DNA of 64,000 nt from Ovis canadensis. Its lineage: Eukaryota > Chordata > Mammalia > Artiodactyla > Bovidae. The notes beneath the pieces are model-generated. The model searched no databases. It was not told the origin of the DNA and saw only the letters and a list, made by a program, of their open reading frames with translations. Below are positions 44,051-56,800 of this stretch, one piece after another (within the stretch, counting starts at the first letter, position 1; every line of letters begins with the position of its first letter). The position numbers and the translations under genes are program-made. Location: the NCBI RefSeq assembly GCF_042477335.2, contig NC_091245.1, positions 88,326,501-88,390,500 of the forward strand. The letters are read 5' to 3'.

Positions 44051-45526
44051 TCACATATCCATAAAAGTTAATGTCTGTGATCACGGGCAACACTTATGGA
44101 GAAAAGAGTTGGGAGGCTCACTCTCAGAGGCAAAATGATAGAGCAGCTAATTTTCCCAGCTTGCTCCCAACCTTGATGCTTGGCTAACTAAGACGTTTTT
44201 CTTACACTGGCCAACAGTGGTAGCAGAACTCATTTGACTGTGGCCTTCTAGAGCCTGTTTTCTGTCCCTGAACCTGGCCTATGGCAGGTGCTCAGCAAAT
44301 GTGTGTAGAGAGGGTAGTGGGAAAATAGGCTCTGCATACTCTGATCCAAGCCTCTCCAAGCGATATGTTAGATAGGAGAGTAGGGTACAGGCTGTCAGTG
44401 GACGCAAGCTGAAATTGAATAGTGTCTCTTAAAGTAGATGACTCAGGGTGGGCTAAAAACATTTCAGTTCAGGAAGCTATTTTCCTGCTGCTTTATTAAT
44501 TTCCCTATTGAGGAGAGATGAGATGCAGACTTCCATATCCAAGTCTTCATTAGGTGCCCAGTTAATGCAGCTATGACAAATGGCAATGAAGCCCTTATGA
44601 ATAAAAAAAAGATCAGCACCGTATAAAAAATTGTATACTAGGGGAAAGGAAATTTAGAGGCGCTGATAAAATGCCCTATCCGTAAGTAGACTGTCTGTAT
44701 CACACATCAAGCCAGCCTTAATGCCAATATTTATTGGCCTTGGAATTGCATAAATGAAATCAGTGCTTGAAAATGAATGGAACAGAAATTACCTGTATTA
44801 GAATGTATTTTCAGTGCAGGCCTGAGCAAACTGATGCTTTTTAATTAAATGCAGGCTTTAAGCTTCTTTGGCTGCCCCTCAGTGTCTACCAGGCATGGAC
44901 CCCCTTGGCCCTCCCCTGGCAAGTTTCAGAAAACATGCTTGTGGGGTAACAACGTGATCCCTTGTTAATAATCTCTGCCACTGTCCTGGAAAAATCCTCT
45001 TCGGACAGTGAAACATCTTTGTGTCTTTACTTCACCCTCTGTGAGCTTAATGAAGTGTTTCTGGTCCTTACTTCAGAGTAGAGAATGTTGTGAAGACAAG
45101 ATGGTCCGCCTAGTTCTACGCATCCTGCCATGCAAAGCAATTGACTGCCACCGTCTCTCCTGGAATCCGAGTTTAACTATGAGAGCTTACCTATTGCTGC
45201 AACATTGAATTACCCTCTTGTAAGACCTTGGACAAGTCCTCTAATGCCTTGATAGCTCAGATTTTTTTCCCCTCTCACTGAAGATGAGAATAGTATCCAC
45301 CTCACAGTGTAGGAACTCCTTGAGACATGCATACAAAGCCCCTGACCCAGTCACTGAGGCCACTGCAGACAGCGAACGTGTGTGCTGCTCTTGTTGCCGG
45401 GACCTCGGGAAATGATGGCTGAGGCAAAGTTGAACTAGACTGTCATTTGGGGGTCTTGGTTGCAAGCAACAGAAGCTGAGCCTGGCTTATAGAGTAGGAA
45501 AGGAAATTTTTAAATGATACTGGGCT
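44051..45526. other. Non-coding stretch, no feature recognised
   Basis: Mostly unique DNA. The segment 44270-44310 (GGCCTATGGCAGGTGCTCAGC) may be a MIR tail. Nothing else was supported. Confidence 0.4.
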
Positions 45527-45622
45527 TGTGCCGCAACTAGGGAAGCCTGTGTACCGCAATGAAGACCCAGCACAGCCAAAACACAAACAAAAAGCTCAGC
45601 ACGTAAAAAAAAATAAGTAAAA
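45527..45622 (+). repeat. CHR-type SINE 3' fragment
   Basis: TGCCGCAACTAGGGAAGCC, CAATGAAGACCCAGCACAGCC and an A-rich end. Confidence 0.75.
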
Positions 45623-46190
45623 TGACACTGAGTAGTTCATGGTTACCCAATTGTTAGGCGGGCTGGAGAGCTCAGTCTAAGCTGCTAGTGATGAAGCTCT
45701 AATCCCACCATGCCACCCCTGCCACTGGTGCTACAGCAACACACAGCAGGTGTGGCACCAAGGCTGTTACTAGGGCAGGAACCTAATTCTGTAACCACTA
45801 CAGCCCTGAAGCCAGACCCCTCTGTTGCTGCCCTTGCTAGCAGGGTAGGATTTTCCCAGAGCCTCTGAATTGAAGTTTCATGTGGGTAGGCTTAAGTGAT
45901 GCAGCCTGGATCACATGCCTGGCTTTAGGTGCAAAGGAGGCTGAAGAGGAAACGCCTGCCTTTTCTATCTGTTCTGAAAGTGCCCTGAGCAAAGCAAAGA
46001 CATTCACATGGGGCCCGGCAGCTGGAGAGTGCTTCCCGTGTCTCCTATAGGGGGCTTCTTGCTTTCCATGAGGGAAGTTCTCAGGTGGGGCACCCACAGC
46101 TCCTTCCGCAGCTCCAAGAGCAACTTGACTGGTCAACGTTCTGTCTCCTGGCAAGGGAAGGGGGGAGCTTTCTGCCCTTTCTTCTGGGTG
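45623..46190. other. Unique non-coding stretch
   Basis: About 570 bp; the minus frame at 46154-45837 has no recognised family. Confidence 0.35.
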
Positions 46191-46193
46191 AGT

Positions 46194-46320
46194 TGTTGTT
46201 CAGTGGTTCCCCATGGACTTCAGCAAGCCAGGCTTCCCTGTCCTTCACTATGTCCTGCAGTTTGCTCAAGCTCATGTCCATTTGAGTCAGTGATGCCAGC
46301 CAACCATCTCATCCTCTGTG
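46194..46320 (-). repeat. BovB fragment (minus), part of a composite
   Basis: TGTTCAGTGGTTCCCCATGGAC, TTTGCTCAAGCTCATGTCC and AACCATCTCATCCTCTG. It joins directly to a poly(G)/tRNA-SINE unit; a very similar junction occurs at about 48840. Confidence 0.85.
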
Positions 46321-46340
46321 TGAGTATGAGTTATATGCTG

Positions 46341-46353
46341 GGGGGGGGGGGGC
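46341..46353 (+). repeat. Poly(G) tract
   Basis: About a dozen consecutive G residues between the BovB fragment and the CHR SINE. Confidence 0.9.
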
Positions 46354-46674
46354 CTTCCCTGATGGTCCCATGGTCATGAGTCCCTTGCCAATGCAGGGGA
46401 CCCAGGTTCTATCCCTGGTCTGGGAAGATTCTACGTGCCTCGGAGCAACTAAGCTCATGCACCACGACTACTGAGCCCACGCTCCAGACCCAACTGCTGA
46501 GCCCACATGCTGCAACTGCTGAAAGCCGCACTCTAGAGACCGTGCTCCACAACAAGAGAAGCCACCTCAATTAGAAGCCCAAGCACTGCAACAGAGTACC
46601 TCCCGTCACTGCAACTGGAGAAATCCCAAGTACAGCAACAAAAAACCAGCGCAGCCAAAAAACAAAAAAAGAAG
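46354..46674 (+). repeat. CHR-type tRNA-derived SINE
   Basis: CTTCCCTGATGGTCCCATGG head, TACTGAGCCCACGCTCCAG, AACAAGAGAAGCCACC and an A-rich CAGCCAAAAAACAAAAAAAG end. Confidence 0.8.
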
Positions 46675-46870
46675 TATGTAGCATTCAAGGGGCCGGTCAT
46701 TTTGCTTTGTGCTTCCAAAGATAAGGGCCATAAAGACTCTGCATCTCAGAGTCTGTAGGTCAGCCAGCTTCAGGCTGTGCACTGGCCCCCGCCCCCTGCG
46801 ATAGATCTGTAGTTCCATTTTTAAAAATTGATTTCTCACTCTTAGTTTGCCAAATTCTATGTGGATAGTT

Positions 46871-47008
46871 GGAGAAGGCAATGGCACCCCACTCCAATAC
46901 TCTTGCCTGGAAAATCCCACGGATGGAGGAGCCTGGTGGGCTGCCGTCTATGGGGTCGCACAGAGTTGGACACAACTGAGCAACTTAGCAGCAGCAGCAG
47001 CAGCAGCA
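46871..47008 (+). repeat. BOV-A/Bov-tA monomer with (CAG)n tail
   Basis: TGGAGAAGGCAATGGCACCCC to CAACTTAG(CAG)n. A 10-bp duplication GTGGATAGTT (about 46861-46870 and 47010-47019) flanks it. Confidence 0.9.
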
Positions 47009-47087
47009 AGTGGATAGTTAGTAGCAAATTAGGCAGAGCTTCCTCACTGGAGGAGTTTATGTTCTATACACTAAATAAGCTAGAGGT

Positions 47088-47186
47088 GCCTGGAGAATCC
47101 CAGGGACGGGGGAGCCTGGTGGGCTGCCGTCTATGGGGTCGCACAGAGTCAGACACGACTGAAGTGACTTAGCAGCAGCAATGAAA
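47088..47186 (+). repeat. BOV-A2 second-monomer fragment with poly(A)
   Basis: GCCTGGAGAATCCCAGGGACG through GGGGTCGCACAGAGTC to a short CAG tail; followed by an A14 run at 47190-47205. Confidence 0.85.
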
Positions 47187-47273
47187 GGAAAAAAAAAAAA
47201 AAACAAAAAAAAGACACCCACGTTTTATTTTGGGTAAGAGAAACTTTTCAGACCAATGATCATTACCAGTAAC

Positions 47274-48582
47274 TGCCGGGGTCCAGCCCCCGCAGGATCC
47301 AGGGGAACCTGAAGGAAAAACGGCGTCAGCGGGTGATTTAGAGCGAGATAAGGAAAGAATATTGTAGATAAGAAAATAGAGAAGAGAAAGAGGCTGATAT
47401 TCCTTGGTTTACATAGAAAGCCAATAAAACTTCGAGACAAGAATTTCACCCTGTTCACAGAGGCCACAGGTGCCTTCTCGGTATCCCGAGGGAGTGAAGA
47501 CGCAGAACATCTTCTCGTTCAGGTCTTAGAAACCTGGGCAGATAAGTGAATGCAGGGAGCCTCTATGCTCCAAGGGATCAGCCTGAGAAAAAAAGTGAGA
47601 GAAAAAAAGAGAAAAAAGAAAAACACGGGGTGACCAAGCTTTTTCAAGTGAGGCCCAATAGCTTTATTATTAAAAGGTACTTCTATACCTTGTCTTATAC
47701 ATAGAGGGAAATGAAAGATGTAAAGTCATACGAGTTAGCCCAAACATTACATCTGTTTTGTCTTTACCGAAACCAGGATTATTTTTACAAACCTTTTCCA
47801 AAAACAATATTGTGTACATTATCTTTTGGCCTTGGAGACCTGTGAACATTTTATGACCCTCTTTTGATAAAGGCTTTTCAACCAGAAAACTTATTTTCCC
47901 TTGAAATGTTTTTTCTTATATTTTTAATCTATGTCAGCCTCAAAAAGTATTAAACAGAGTTACATTTTCAGGAAGCAAAGGTTCAGTGAGTTACAAGAAA
48001 GAACCAATTAGCTCAAAAGTCTGATGTATTTAATTTCAAGGCTACACTTGCTTTTCTTACTTTCCAACTATGTTAACTAATGCACTCCCAGGTGCAGAGT
48101 GGATAAGAGATATGGGACCTTAGTTAGCAACAAGCATTGGCCCAATAATGAAATCCTATGCCTAGCACTACTCTGATAACTTTTAACTCTTTAAAAGGCT
48201 CTATGTTTTAGGCTTTCCATGCCTCTCACAGTTGGGAGGATGTAAATAATCATATGCATAGCTGCAAGAGTCTGGATATACCTGCCAAGCAAGCTATAAT
48301 GCTAACAGAGGGGTTTTGACTGGAAATATTCCTCTCATGTCCAGAAGACTTATTAGCTATAGCCCTAAGTTAATTTTTTCCAGAGAAAAGTGGTCAGGGT
48401 TAGCCCCCTGTTAATGTCAGAGGAGTTGGTGAAAGTCATGAAATAATAAAATAGACAGATTCTGGTTTTGGGGTAGATGCTCAAGAAAGCCTAGGGAGCC
48501 CGTTGAGTCCTGAAGCCTTGCTTAACAGTTCTCTTCCACATGACCTTGTCATGGGTGGGATCTCCCGTGGTGGCTCCCGGCA
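47274..48582 (-). mobile_element. Solo LTR of a class II (ERVK-type) bovine ERV, minus strand
   Basis: On the minus strand it starts TGCCGGGAGCCACCACGGGA and ends GGGGCTGGACCCCGGCA, the imperfect inverted TGCCGG/CCGGCA termini I recall for bovine ERVK LTRs. A 6-bp target duplication AGTAAC (47268-47273 and 48583-48588) fits class II integrases. An AATAAA-type poly(A) signal is readable on minus near 47660-47668. It has no internal region on either side and is 1309 bp long. Confidence 0.87.
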
Positions 48583-48588
48583 AGTAAC

Positions 48589-48740
48589 AACCTGAATTGT
48601 GAGGAAAGGACTCAGTGGGGCAGGCAGAGCTGCTTCTGGGAGGGAGAAGATGAGAGAGAGAGAGAAAGGGTGAAAAGAGAATCACCAAATCCTCAGGATG
48701 GAGGGCTTTTCAGAACTTGAATGTGTTGTCTTTACCCTCC
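48589..48740. other. Spacer with (GA)n run
   Basis: Includes an AGAGAGAGAGAGA tract at about 48652-48665. Confidence 0.5.
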
Positions 48741-48744
48741 TGGT

Positions 48745-48840
48745 CCCTCAGTTCAGTCACTCAGTCCTGTCCTGAAGTTTGCTTAAGCTCATGTCCATTT
48801 GAGTCAGTGATGCCAGCCAACCGTCTCATCCTCTGCGTGA
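48745..48840 (-). repeat. BovB fragment (minus), second composite copy
   Basis: CCCTCAGTTCAGTCACTCAGTCC then TTTGCTTAAGCTCATGTCC and AACCGTCTCATCCTCTG, with an internal deletion relative to the copy at 46194. Confidence 0.85.
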
Positions 48841-48904
48841 GTAATGAGTTATATGGTGGGGGGGGGGGGAACTTCCCTGCTGGTCTCATGGTTATGAGTT
48901 CACT
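48841..48904 (+). repeat. Poly(G) and CHR-head unit, second composite copy
   Basis: TGAGTTATATGGT, then (G)n, then ACTTCCCTGCTGGTCTCATGG, parallel to 46320-46385. It is cut off by a new BovB fragment. Confidence 0.75.
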
Positions 48905-49228
48905 TGCCTCATATGATTCTTTGCAACCCCATGGACTGCATGCAGCATGCCAGGCCTCCCTGTCCATCACCAGCTCCCGAGCTTGCTCAAACCCATGTCC
49001 ATCAAGTCGGTGATGCTATCCAACTACCTCATCCTCTGCTGTCCCCTTCTTCTGCCTTCAGTCTTTCCCAGCATCAGAGTCTTTTCCAAAGAACTGGCTC
49101 TTTGTTATCAGGTGGCCAGAGTATTGGAGCTTCAGCTTCAGGATCAGTCCTTCCAGTGAATATTCAGGACTGATTTAGGATTGACTGGTTTGATCTCCTT
49201 GCTGTCCAAGGGACTCTCAAGGAGAGTC
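48905..49228 (-). repeat. BovB LINE 3' fragment (minus)
   Basis: TTTGCAACCCCATGGACTGC, CATCACCAGCTCCCGAGC, ATCAAGTCGGTGATGC and GGTGGCCAGAGTATTGGAGC. Confidence 0.9.
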
Positions 49229-51968
49229 TGCTTTCCACGGTCCCTAGGAAAGCATCTGACACACAGAAGGTGTCCAACAAATGTTCTATTCAAGAGGAAA
49301 TCTCCTTTGAGAATCTCAAGAACGTGACCCTCTCAACCCTTTATCTGTCCATTATTCTCGATCCCAAGGAACCGGTAGAAAGTGGGGAATGGGAGGCCAT
49401 CCCAGCGTCAACAGCAGTGAAGGCGGTGGACAGTCTTCCTAACTTCACTAAATGATATGGATTTCATCTCTGTAGGCCTCAGTTTTAATATCTGTAGACT
49501 TGGTCAGTTTCTCACTCAAGAACATTACATTTACATTGTACTTGGATAAAAAATTAACATTTACAAAGCACCTCTATTCATATTCCCCCCAGTCATCAGG
49601 GCAGGGATCTCCAGCCTCATTGTGTGGATGAAATAACTGAGGTCTGGAGAGGCCTACAGCTTGTCAAGGTTGTAGAATTTGAGAGTGTCCATGGTTTTGG
49701 GACTTTAAGACTAGGGCGGGCCGGTCTCCAGGCTGTAGATCCCAGGTGAATCGGCCCCTTTGCCACTGTCTCCCCAACGAGTCTAGACAGCGCAGGCCTG
49801 TGAGTCAGACCCATAAAGTGGCCAGAGGCTGCTGTCTCCCCATCTCCCCTCCCAGCAGTGGGAGGACTTGTCTTGTGCCTCTAGATACCACGGGTAAATC
49901 AATTGCCACATTAATTCTGGGCTGTCAGCATTTCCCCCAGGAAAAAGGAGGAGGCAAGGAGGCTAACATCTCATTGATCTTTCCGATGGCCAAAGGGGAA
50001 GGGAGATGAATGTAATTCTATCTGTCAAGGTGGAGCAGGGCCCAGCAGAAAACAGCTCAGATTACTTTAAGGAGATAACAGTTTATCACTCTCTGTACAA
50101 GCAGGTATGAGAGTAGGATGACCTCCTCTATGAGTCTGCAGAAACATTGATTAGCAAAGAGAGGGTCTAGGGACATAAGTGGCAGGATCTCTGGCCTTTG
50201 TTCCCTCGTCCTTCTCCTGGGACTTTATGTTCTTTATGTACACACAACTGCAAGAGCACAAGCATGGCAACACCCACCCCCTGATCCCCAAGAAATTGTT
50301 AACATTTGTTGAGGATCGAGTACTGCCAGGTGCTATACTGTTTTATATTTACTGTTGAGCAGCTTTGTGATGTATTATTATGAGCACTGAGGCTCGGAGA
50401 GGTTGAGCGAGTTGCCCACAGTTACTCAGCTAGTGTAGGCCGAAATCAAGTGCAGGCTGGCTGAGCCCAAGCCTGCCCTCAGCCACCCACAGTGCACACT
50501 GGTTACCCAACTGGGAAAGTTACCCAGCAGCCCTGCTTCAAGATCTCTGCGTCTTCACCCAACTCACTCCTTCCCTGGTTGGCCTCATAGGGAGCCCTCC
50601 CAGCGGGGAGGCATCTTTACTCTTTGTAGAGGCTGAACCAAAGCTGAGGGGTCCCGGTCAGAGAGTCGGGACAGCTGATTCTGGGAGGGTAGGAATGGGC
50701 CAGCGCAAGGCCGTGCGTCACACCAGCCTGCAGGGTGCAGGCTCTGCTGAGGCTCTTCTAGGTCACAGCTGTATGTAGATTCCCATGGAGGAGAGGGAGG
50801 CCAGTCACAGCCTCTCAGCAAGACAGAAGCTGGGGCACCCAGCATCCAGCCATGGGCAGGCTGCTGTGGCCGCTAAGCCTGAGGGAATACCATGGCCATG
50901 GGTGAGGAAGCTCAGGTGGGGAAAGCCTGGGGACCACAACAATGTCATCTCAAAGACCCAAGGAGGCATGTGCACACCTGAGATCCCAGGAAACCAAGCT
51001 TCAGCATTAAATTCCACCAGGGGCAGAAGCACCCTGCAGAGTAAAGGCCCCCAGAAAGAGGGGCTTCGCTGCCCACCGTGGCTGCAGACACATTGCTGAG
51101 ACAAAGGTCACTTGAGGGCGGCAGTTCTCATCCTCCGAGGCCAGAAGTTAAGTTTTCTAATTAATACCACTTTGGATCCGACAGAGATGACTGCTCTGTC
51201 CTGGGCTTGTTTGTGGTTTATCTGTGTGATTGATGCTGGTAACATTTAGATTCTGTCAGGGAGATATTTCACTGATGCCCCATGTGGTGGGAAGGAGACA
51301 GCCAGGAAATGCGGTTCCCTGGTTAAGACATAATCAGAGACGAATCCAAAACGGGGAGAGAAAGGCCCAGGCCTTTCAAATCTCTCATTGAGGCAGGAGA
51401 AGGGGGTGAGATAGGGGTGCAGGCTTAGGAGGAAGGTACTGACCTGGCAGGAATCTGTTGTGAAGAAATTGACTTAGGGAAGAGGCAAGAAGCTTTTTTT
51501 CTCCCCCAAGTCTTTCTCATAAAATGTATCAACACCTGTGTTGGCCAATAGACTTTGCTGGCTAAGACACCCAAGAAAGGAACAGCCAGCAAGGAAAATG
51601 GTCTTCCTGCTGTTTCTGGGGGCTTTAATGTTCACCCCAAACTACCATGTCTATCTTCCAAGCCTAGCTTAATCATAAAGCTGATTTCAAAAGTGAAAAG
51701 GCTTTTGAATCCCTCAACTAGAAATGATCTTCACCCTGATACCCACAGCACTTTGTAGGTCACTGCCAAAGCATAACATTCACATGTTTAAAAACATGCA
51801 TTTCATAAAACATGGAATGGGCAAGCTTCAGAGATTTTGAAATTCACGGATGAGGGAACCAGGAAAATGGCAAAGCCAGTTCAAAGACATTTTGAGGAAC
51901 TGGGTATTTATAAGCACTTAAAAGGAAATGTTAGTAAAACTTCTAAGTTAAAAACAAAACTGGTTACC
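49229..51968. other. Non-coding stretch with MIR remnants
   Basis: No gene seen. A reversed MIR is at about 50300-50480 (ATTATGAGCACTGAGGCTCGG, GAGCGAGTTGCCCACAGTTAC). A weaker MIR-like piece is at about 49600-49680. Frames at 50785-51104 (both strands) show no known motif. Confidence 0.5.
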
Positions 51969-52432
51969 CTCGCATATATAGTCAAATGATTTTTGGCAGG
52001 CATGCCAAGATCATTCAATGGAGAAAGGACAGTTGTTTTTTTTTTAAACAAATAGTGCTGGGAAAACTGAACATCCACATGCAAAAGAATGAAGTTAAAT
52101 TCTTACCTTATACCATGTACAAAAATTAACTCAAAGTGGATCAAAGACCAAAATGGAAAAGCTAAAACTATAGAACTCTTAGAAGAAAGCATAAGGAAAA
52201 AGTTTCATGATATTGGATTTGGCAACGATTTCTTGGATATGACACCCAAAGCACAAGAAACAAAATAAAAAATAGATAAACTGGATTACACGAAAATGAA
52301 AGACTTTTGTGCACGGAAGCATGCTGTCAGCAGAGTGAAAAGACAGCCTGTGGACTGGGGAAAACATTTCTAATCATGTATCTCATAAGGGGTTAATACT
52401 CAGAATATATAAAAGAACTCCTACAACTCAAC

Positions 52433-52646
52433 TGACTTCCCTGGTGGCTCAGACGGTAAAGCGTCTGTCTACAATGCAGGAGACCCAGGTTTGATCCCTG
52501 GGTTGGGAAGATCCCTTGGAGAAGGAAATGGCAATCCACTCCAATACTATTGCCTGGAAAATCCCATGGACAGAGGAGCCTGGTAGGCTACAGTCCATGG
52601 GGTCGCAAAGAGTTGGACACGACTGGGCGACTTCACGTTCATGTTC
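52433..52646 (+). repeat. Bov-tA SINE inside L1, with target duplication
   Basis: TGACTTCCCTGGTGGCTCAG to GACTTCACGTTCATG; 10-bp duplication ACAACTCAAC at 52423-52432 and 52647-52656. Confidence 0.95.
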
Positions 52647-53061
52647 ACAACTCAACAACAAAAATTGAACAACCTGATTTTTTTAAAAGGGCAAAGAGCT
52701 TGAGCTGGAATTGTCTGAAAAAGATATACGAATGGTTAATAAGCACATGAAAAGATGCTCAACATCACTAACCATTAGGGAAATGGAAACCAAAACCATA
52801 ATAAGATGCCTTATATCCATTAGAATAAAAAAACTCCAAGAAGTAGCAAGTGGGAAGGATCTGGAGAAATTGGAACCCTTGTGCACTGCTGGTGGAACTG
52901 TGAAACTGTATATTTGCTGTGGAAAACAGTATGGAAGTTCCACAGAAAATTAGAGTTGTTATTTGGTCCATCAATCCCACGTCTGGATAGATATCCACAA
53001 GAACTGAAATCAGAGTCTCAAGAGAGATTCGTACACCCAGGTTTAGAGTAGTAGTATTCAA

Positions 53062-53325
53062 GGCAGTGGCACCCCACTCCAGTACTCTTGCCTGGAAAGT
53101 CCCATGGATGGAGGAGCCTGGTGGGCTGCAGTCCATGGGGTTGCTAAGAGTTGGACACGACTGAGCGACTTCACTTTCACTTTTCACTTTCATGCACTGG
53201 AGAAGGAAATGGCAACCCACTCCAGTGTTCCTGCCTGGAGAATCCCAGGGACGGGGGAGCCTGGTGGGCTGCCGTCTATGGGGTCGCACAGAGTCGGACA
53301 CGACCGAAGCGACTTAGCGGCAGCA
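53062..53325 (+). repeat. BOV-A2 SINE inside L1
   Basis: Two monomers, the first lacking its initial bases, ending CGACTTAGCGGCAGC; L1 text (ATTCACAATAGCCGAAAGG) resumes directly. Confidence 0.93.
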
Positions 53326-53800
53326 TTCACAATAGCCGAAAGGTGGAAGCGACCCAAGCATCCATGGACAGACGAATGAATAAGCTAAAAGTGGTGTATA
53401 TGTACAGTGAAATATTATTCAGCATTAAAAAGGAAAGAAGCTGACACATGCTGCAATGTGAATGAGACTTAAGAACATTATGCTGAGTGAAATAAACCAG
53501 TCTCATGGACAAATACTGCATGACTCCGCTTGTATAAAATAAGTAGAGTAGTCAAATCCATGGAGGCAGAAGGTAGACTGTGGTTGCTAGGTGCTGGCAG
53601 GAGGGGAGAGTAGGGAGTTATTATTTAAGGGGTACAGAGCGTCTGTGTTGCAGGATGAAAAGAGGTCGGGAGATGGATAGTGGTGATTGTTGCACAACAA
53701 TGCAAATGTGGCTAATGACCTTGAACTGTGCTCTGGAAAATGGTTGAGATGGTAAAATTTTATGTTATGTGTATTTTACCACAATTAAAAAACAAAGCAT

Positions 53801-56800
53801 AACTGGTTAATGTCCTACAGGGCAATTAAAAGAACCAATCTTTGATGTTATGTCTTCTATTGGATAGACATTATTTATACATTTACTGGGCGTGATCTAC
53901 AAGTTAACACAGAATCTGAGCCCTTCGTTAATGGTAAATAGACATTGAACAAAGATACATTCCCCTAGATAATTAAATAGTCCTGGGTGGGCTTGAGACA
54001 CAATGACCAAATGACGCTGGAAGGACTTACTGTCCTCTCATGGCCTGATTTCCAGGTTTTAAGTTTTTAGTATTATTTTTTAACATCACAGTCACTTACA
54101 TGCTTGCTTTTCCCACCAGTCCCTTGGGGGAGGGCAGGGGCTCTCTCTCATTCAGCTTTGCCTCCTCACTGTGTGCTCTGGTTTCTTGAATGGGACTGAA
54201 GCAGGAATGTTGGGGTAGAGCCATTGGGAGCAGCAGACTTGTGGTTAGAACATCTGACCGTGACCCTACTCTCACCCATCAAGTGAGGATATTGCACTTG
54301 AGTCCAGGATGCTGTGCTGGGGACGGGGGCTGCTGTCTAATCTCAGGGTTTCCTTCCAGCTCTAAAGTGCTTGGATCCTTTGGTCATCATCCACACAAGA
54401 AAGGAGTTACTGACTGCAAACACATAAGTGAAACATATAATGAACTAACACAAGAGCCTTTTTCAGATGCACGTAATACACAGAGGCTTTTTTTTTTTTC
54501 CTTTCCTTGCTTTTCTTGGAACCATCCTTGATGCCATGTGATATCTATGGCCCAAGCTCCTGGGTTGGCTTGGGAGGGGTACAAAGATGTGCTGTTCGTA
54601 GTTCTAGAGAGGGAACAGCTACAGTTTGCTGGAGGCAGGAGCACCTCTTCCCAGCAACTGGGGGGCCTTGGGTCAGCCATCCTCAGGGGAAATGTACCTG
54701 ACCCTCCAAGGCTGCCTCTGAGAAAGGAGAAATTACTGTCTTATTACATATTCATGAGACTCTCGTTGCTGCTTTCAGATAATTTCTTGACAGATTTTAG
54801 CTGTCAATCTTGTTTTTCTTATGACAGGAGAAACTCTGGTGATCTATTAAGAAGGTGAAATTATGTGTCCAGCTAAGAACTCTGGACACTCTGGAGCTCA
54901 TGCAGAAATTGACGTGAGTGATTTGGAGCCAAATTTACACAGCAGAATGGCCCCAGGACAGCTCCTTTTGGCTGGAACTGCTGGGCCACTGGATGATCTC
55001 GCACATGGTGTACGGTATCCCCAGAGGCCTTTGGAGCCATGCTCAGCCCCATCCTGGCATCCCCTGTGTCCCTTGTACCTCTGCCATGAGGGCCCAGCTG
55101 CCTTACTTGGATGTGGGACTCATCAACTTGCAGGGGAATCCGTCTGTCCCCTCTCCTAGCCTGACTTGGCCCCCAACTCGTAAGCACCTAACACAGTGTT
55201 TCTCAAGGAAATGTCTGGTGGCTGTGTTTGGAGACTGGGTCCCAGTGAGTGAGTGTCAGCTCACATCAGTCATGGCTACAGATGGGCTGGAATCTTGCTG
55301 ACTGGAGTTCCCAAGGTCGCTGGTGGTCACCTCTCCCCATGCTTGGGGTGGAGGCATTGCAAGGGGTTTGGGTGGTGAGCTTGGGCGCCTCCCAGATGTA
55401 CCATTTCTTGACATTCACCAGGCTGCCTCATGTCCACTCTAGACCCTCCATCTCAGCAGAAGAAACCACAAATCTCCCCCGAGCACCACAACCATCTTTT
55501 GCTGGCTGCTAAGCACCCCTGCTATGAAACCAATAACCAACCACCATAAAAAACAGTTAAGTCTGCCTTCTTTGTCTAAGCATGCACTGTGGTTTAAGGA
55601 GAGGAAATAGAGGCCAGGGGAAGAGAATTTATCCAAGGACGCTTGCTAAAAACGAACTGAATGAGGATTCCTATTAGTTCTAAATAATTCCAATACTCAC
55701 ATTTGTTTTAATTTTCCCTTTCCCACACTTTTATAATTCTTTTAAAGTAACATTTACTTCATTTCTATTACAAAAGGAATGTGTGCCCAAATAAAAATCA
55801 GAAAATGTAGAAAGAACATATGAAGACAAAAGAACCAACAAGAGGAACCGCACCCAAGCTCATTAGTAATTCCTCCTTGCTGAGATGAAATGTGGACAGT
55901 TTACCATCTTGTTCTTTGTGTGTGTCCATGCATTTGCATACTCACACATAAAATGTGGTTACATTGTACATTCCCTTTTTCTTTCCAGCTCTTCCCACTT
56001 AGCCATACAATGTTAACATTTGCCCGTCAATAAGCCACCTTCAGTCCCAAGCTCATTAACTCATCCAAGGCATGTTCTGTCCAGCTTGGTTTTCTTCTGT
56101 GTTCAGTCACACACTTCCTCTCTGGAGTGTGCTCCAGGGGACACTGAGCCCTTTTCGGTAGATTGAACTGGTTTGTACATGAAGGGCTTACTTTGCAAGT
56201 GACACATCCTTCTTTTGCCTGTAAATCTATCGAACTCTATTCAAGAGGGACCTGTTATCTTGTTCAGACCCTATGAGAGAGAGGGAGAGTCTTTACCATA
56301 AGCAAGCTCCAAGGCCGTGCGCCCCAACTCCCACCCCTGCAGTGGATATAGAACCAGAAGGGGAAGTCCAGAGGATGAGGCACGACCCCATTAGGATGGC
56401 TGACCCCTTGCAGCCACTCTGGTGTCCGTTTCCTGAAGGGAATGAATTGTTGGCCTCTGGAAACAATTCTTAAAGGGATGTTGCATGGATGGACAAGGTA
56501 GGAACCATTGACCTTCAGACCTGAATGTGCAAAGTCTTATTTTCGGCTCAAATTGAAATGAACCACTAACTGAGGGGAAATAAACAGTATTTCACTTTGT
56601 GGCAAATGCTCTGAGCCTGTAGAAATCATCTTGGCCCACGTGTGTGTGTCACATAGCCTCTGTCCAGGATGGCCACCCAGGTCAGTGACCTCCCAAGGAG
56701 GTCCTGGTAGCCCAGGGGTAAGGGTCCTAGGCAGGTTTTCCAAGGCTCAGCCCTGGCCTTTTTGCCAAGAGGTATTTGTTTGTTTTTAAAGCAGTTTGTT

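Larger units (their letters stand above)
51969..53800 (+). repeat. L1 LINE 3' part with two SINE insertions
   Basis: Late ORF2 and 3' UTR of an L1: AGTGCTGGGAAAACTGAACATCC, GTGGATCAAAGACC, AAAGACTTTTGTGCACGG, TTTGCTGTGGAAAACAGTATGG, AGCATTAAAAAGGAAAGAAG and a final CACAATTAAAAAACAAAG. It is split by a Bov-tA and a BOV-A2. Confidence 0.9.

Noticed and set aside
54190-55512. Cluster of 90-127-codon frames on both strands as a possible gene
   Set aside because: Overlapping frames on both strands, no domain, no convincing splice sites or promoter, and L2-like sequence adjacent.
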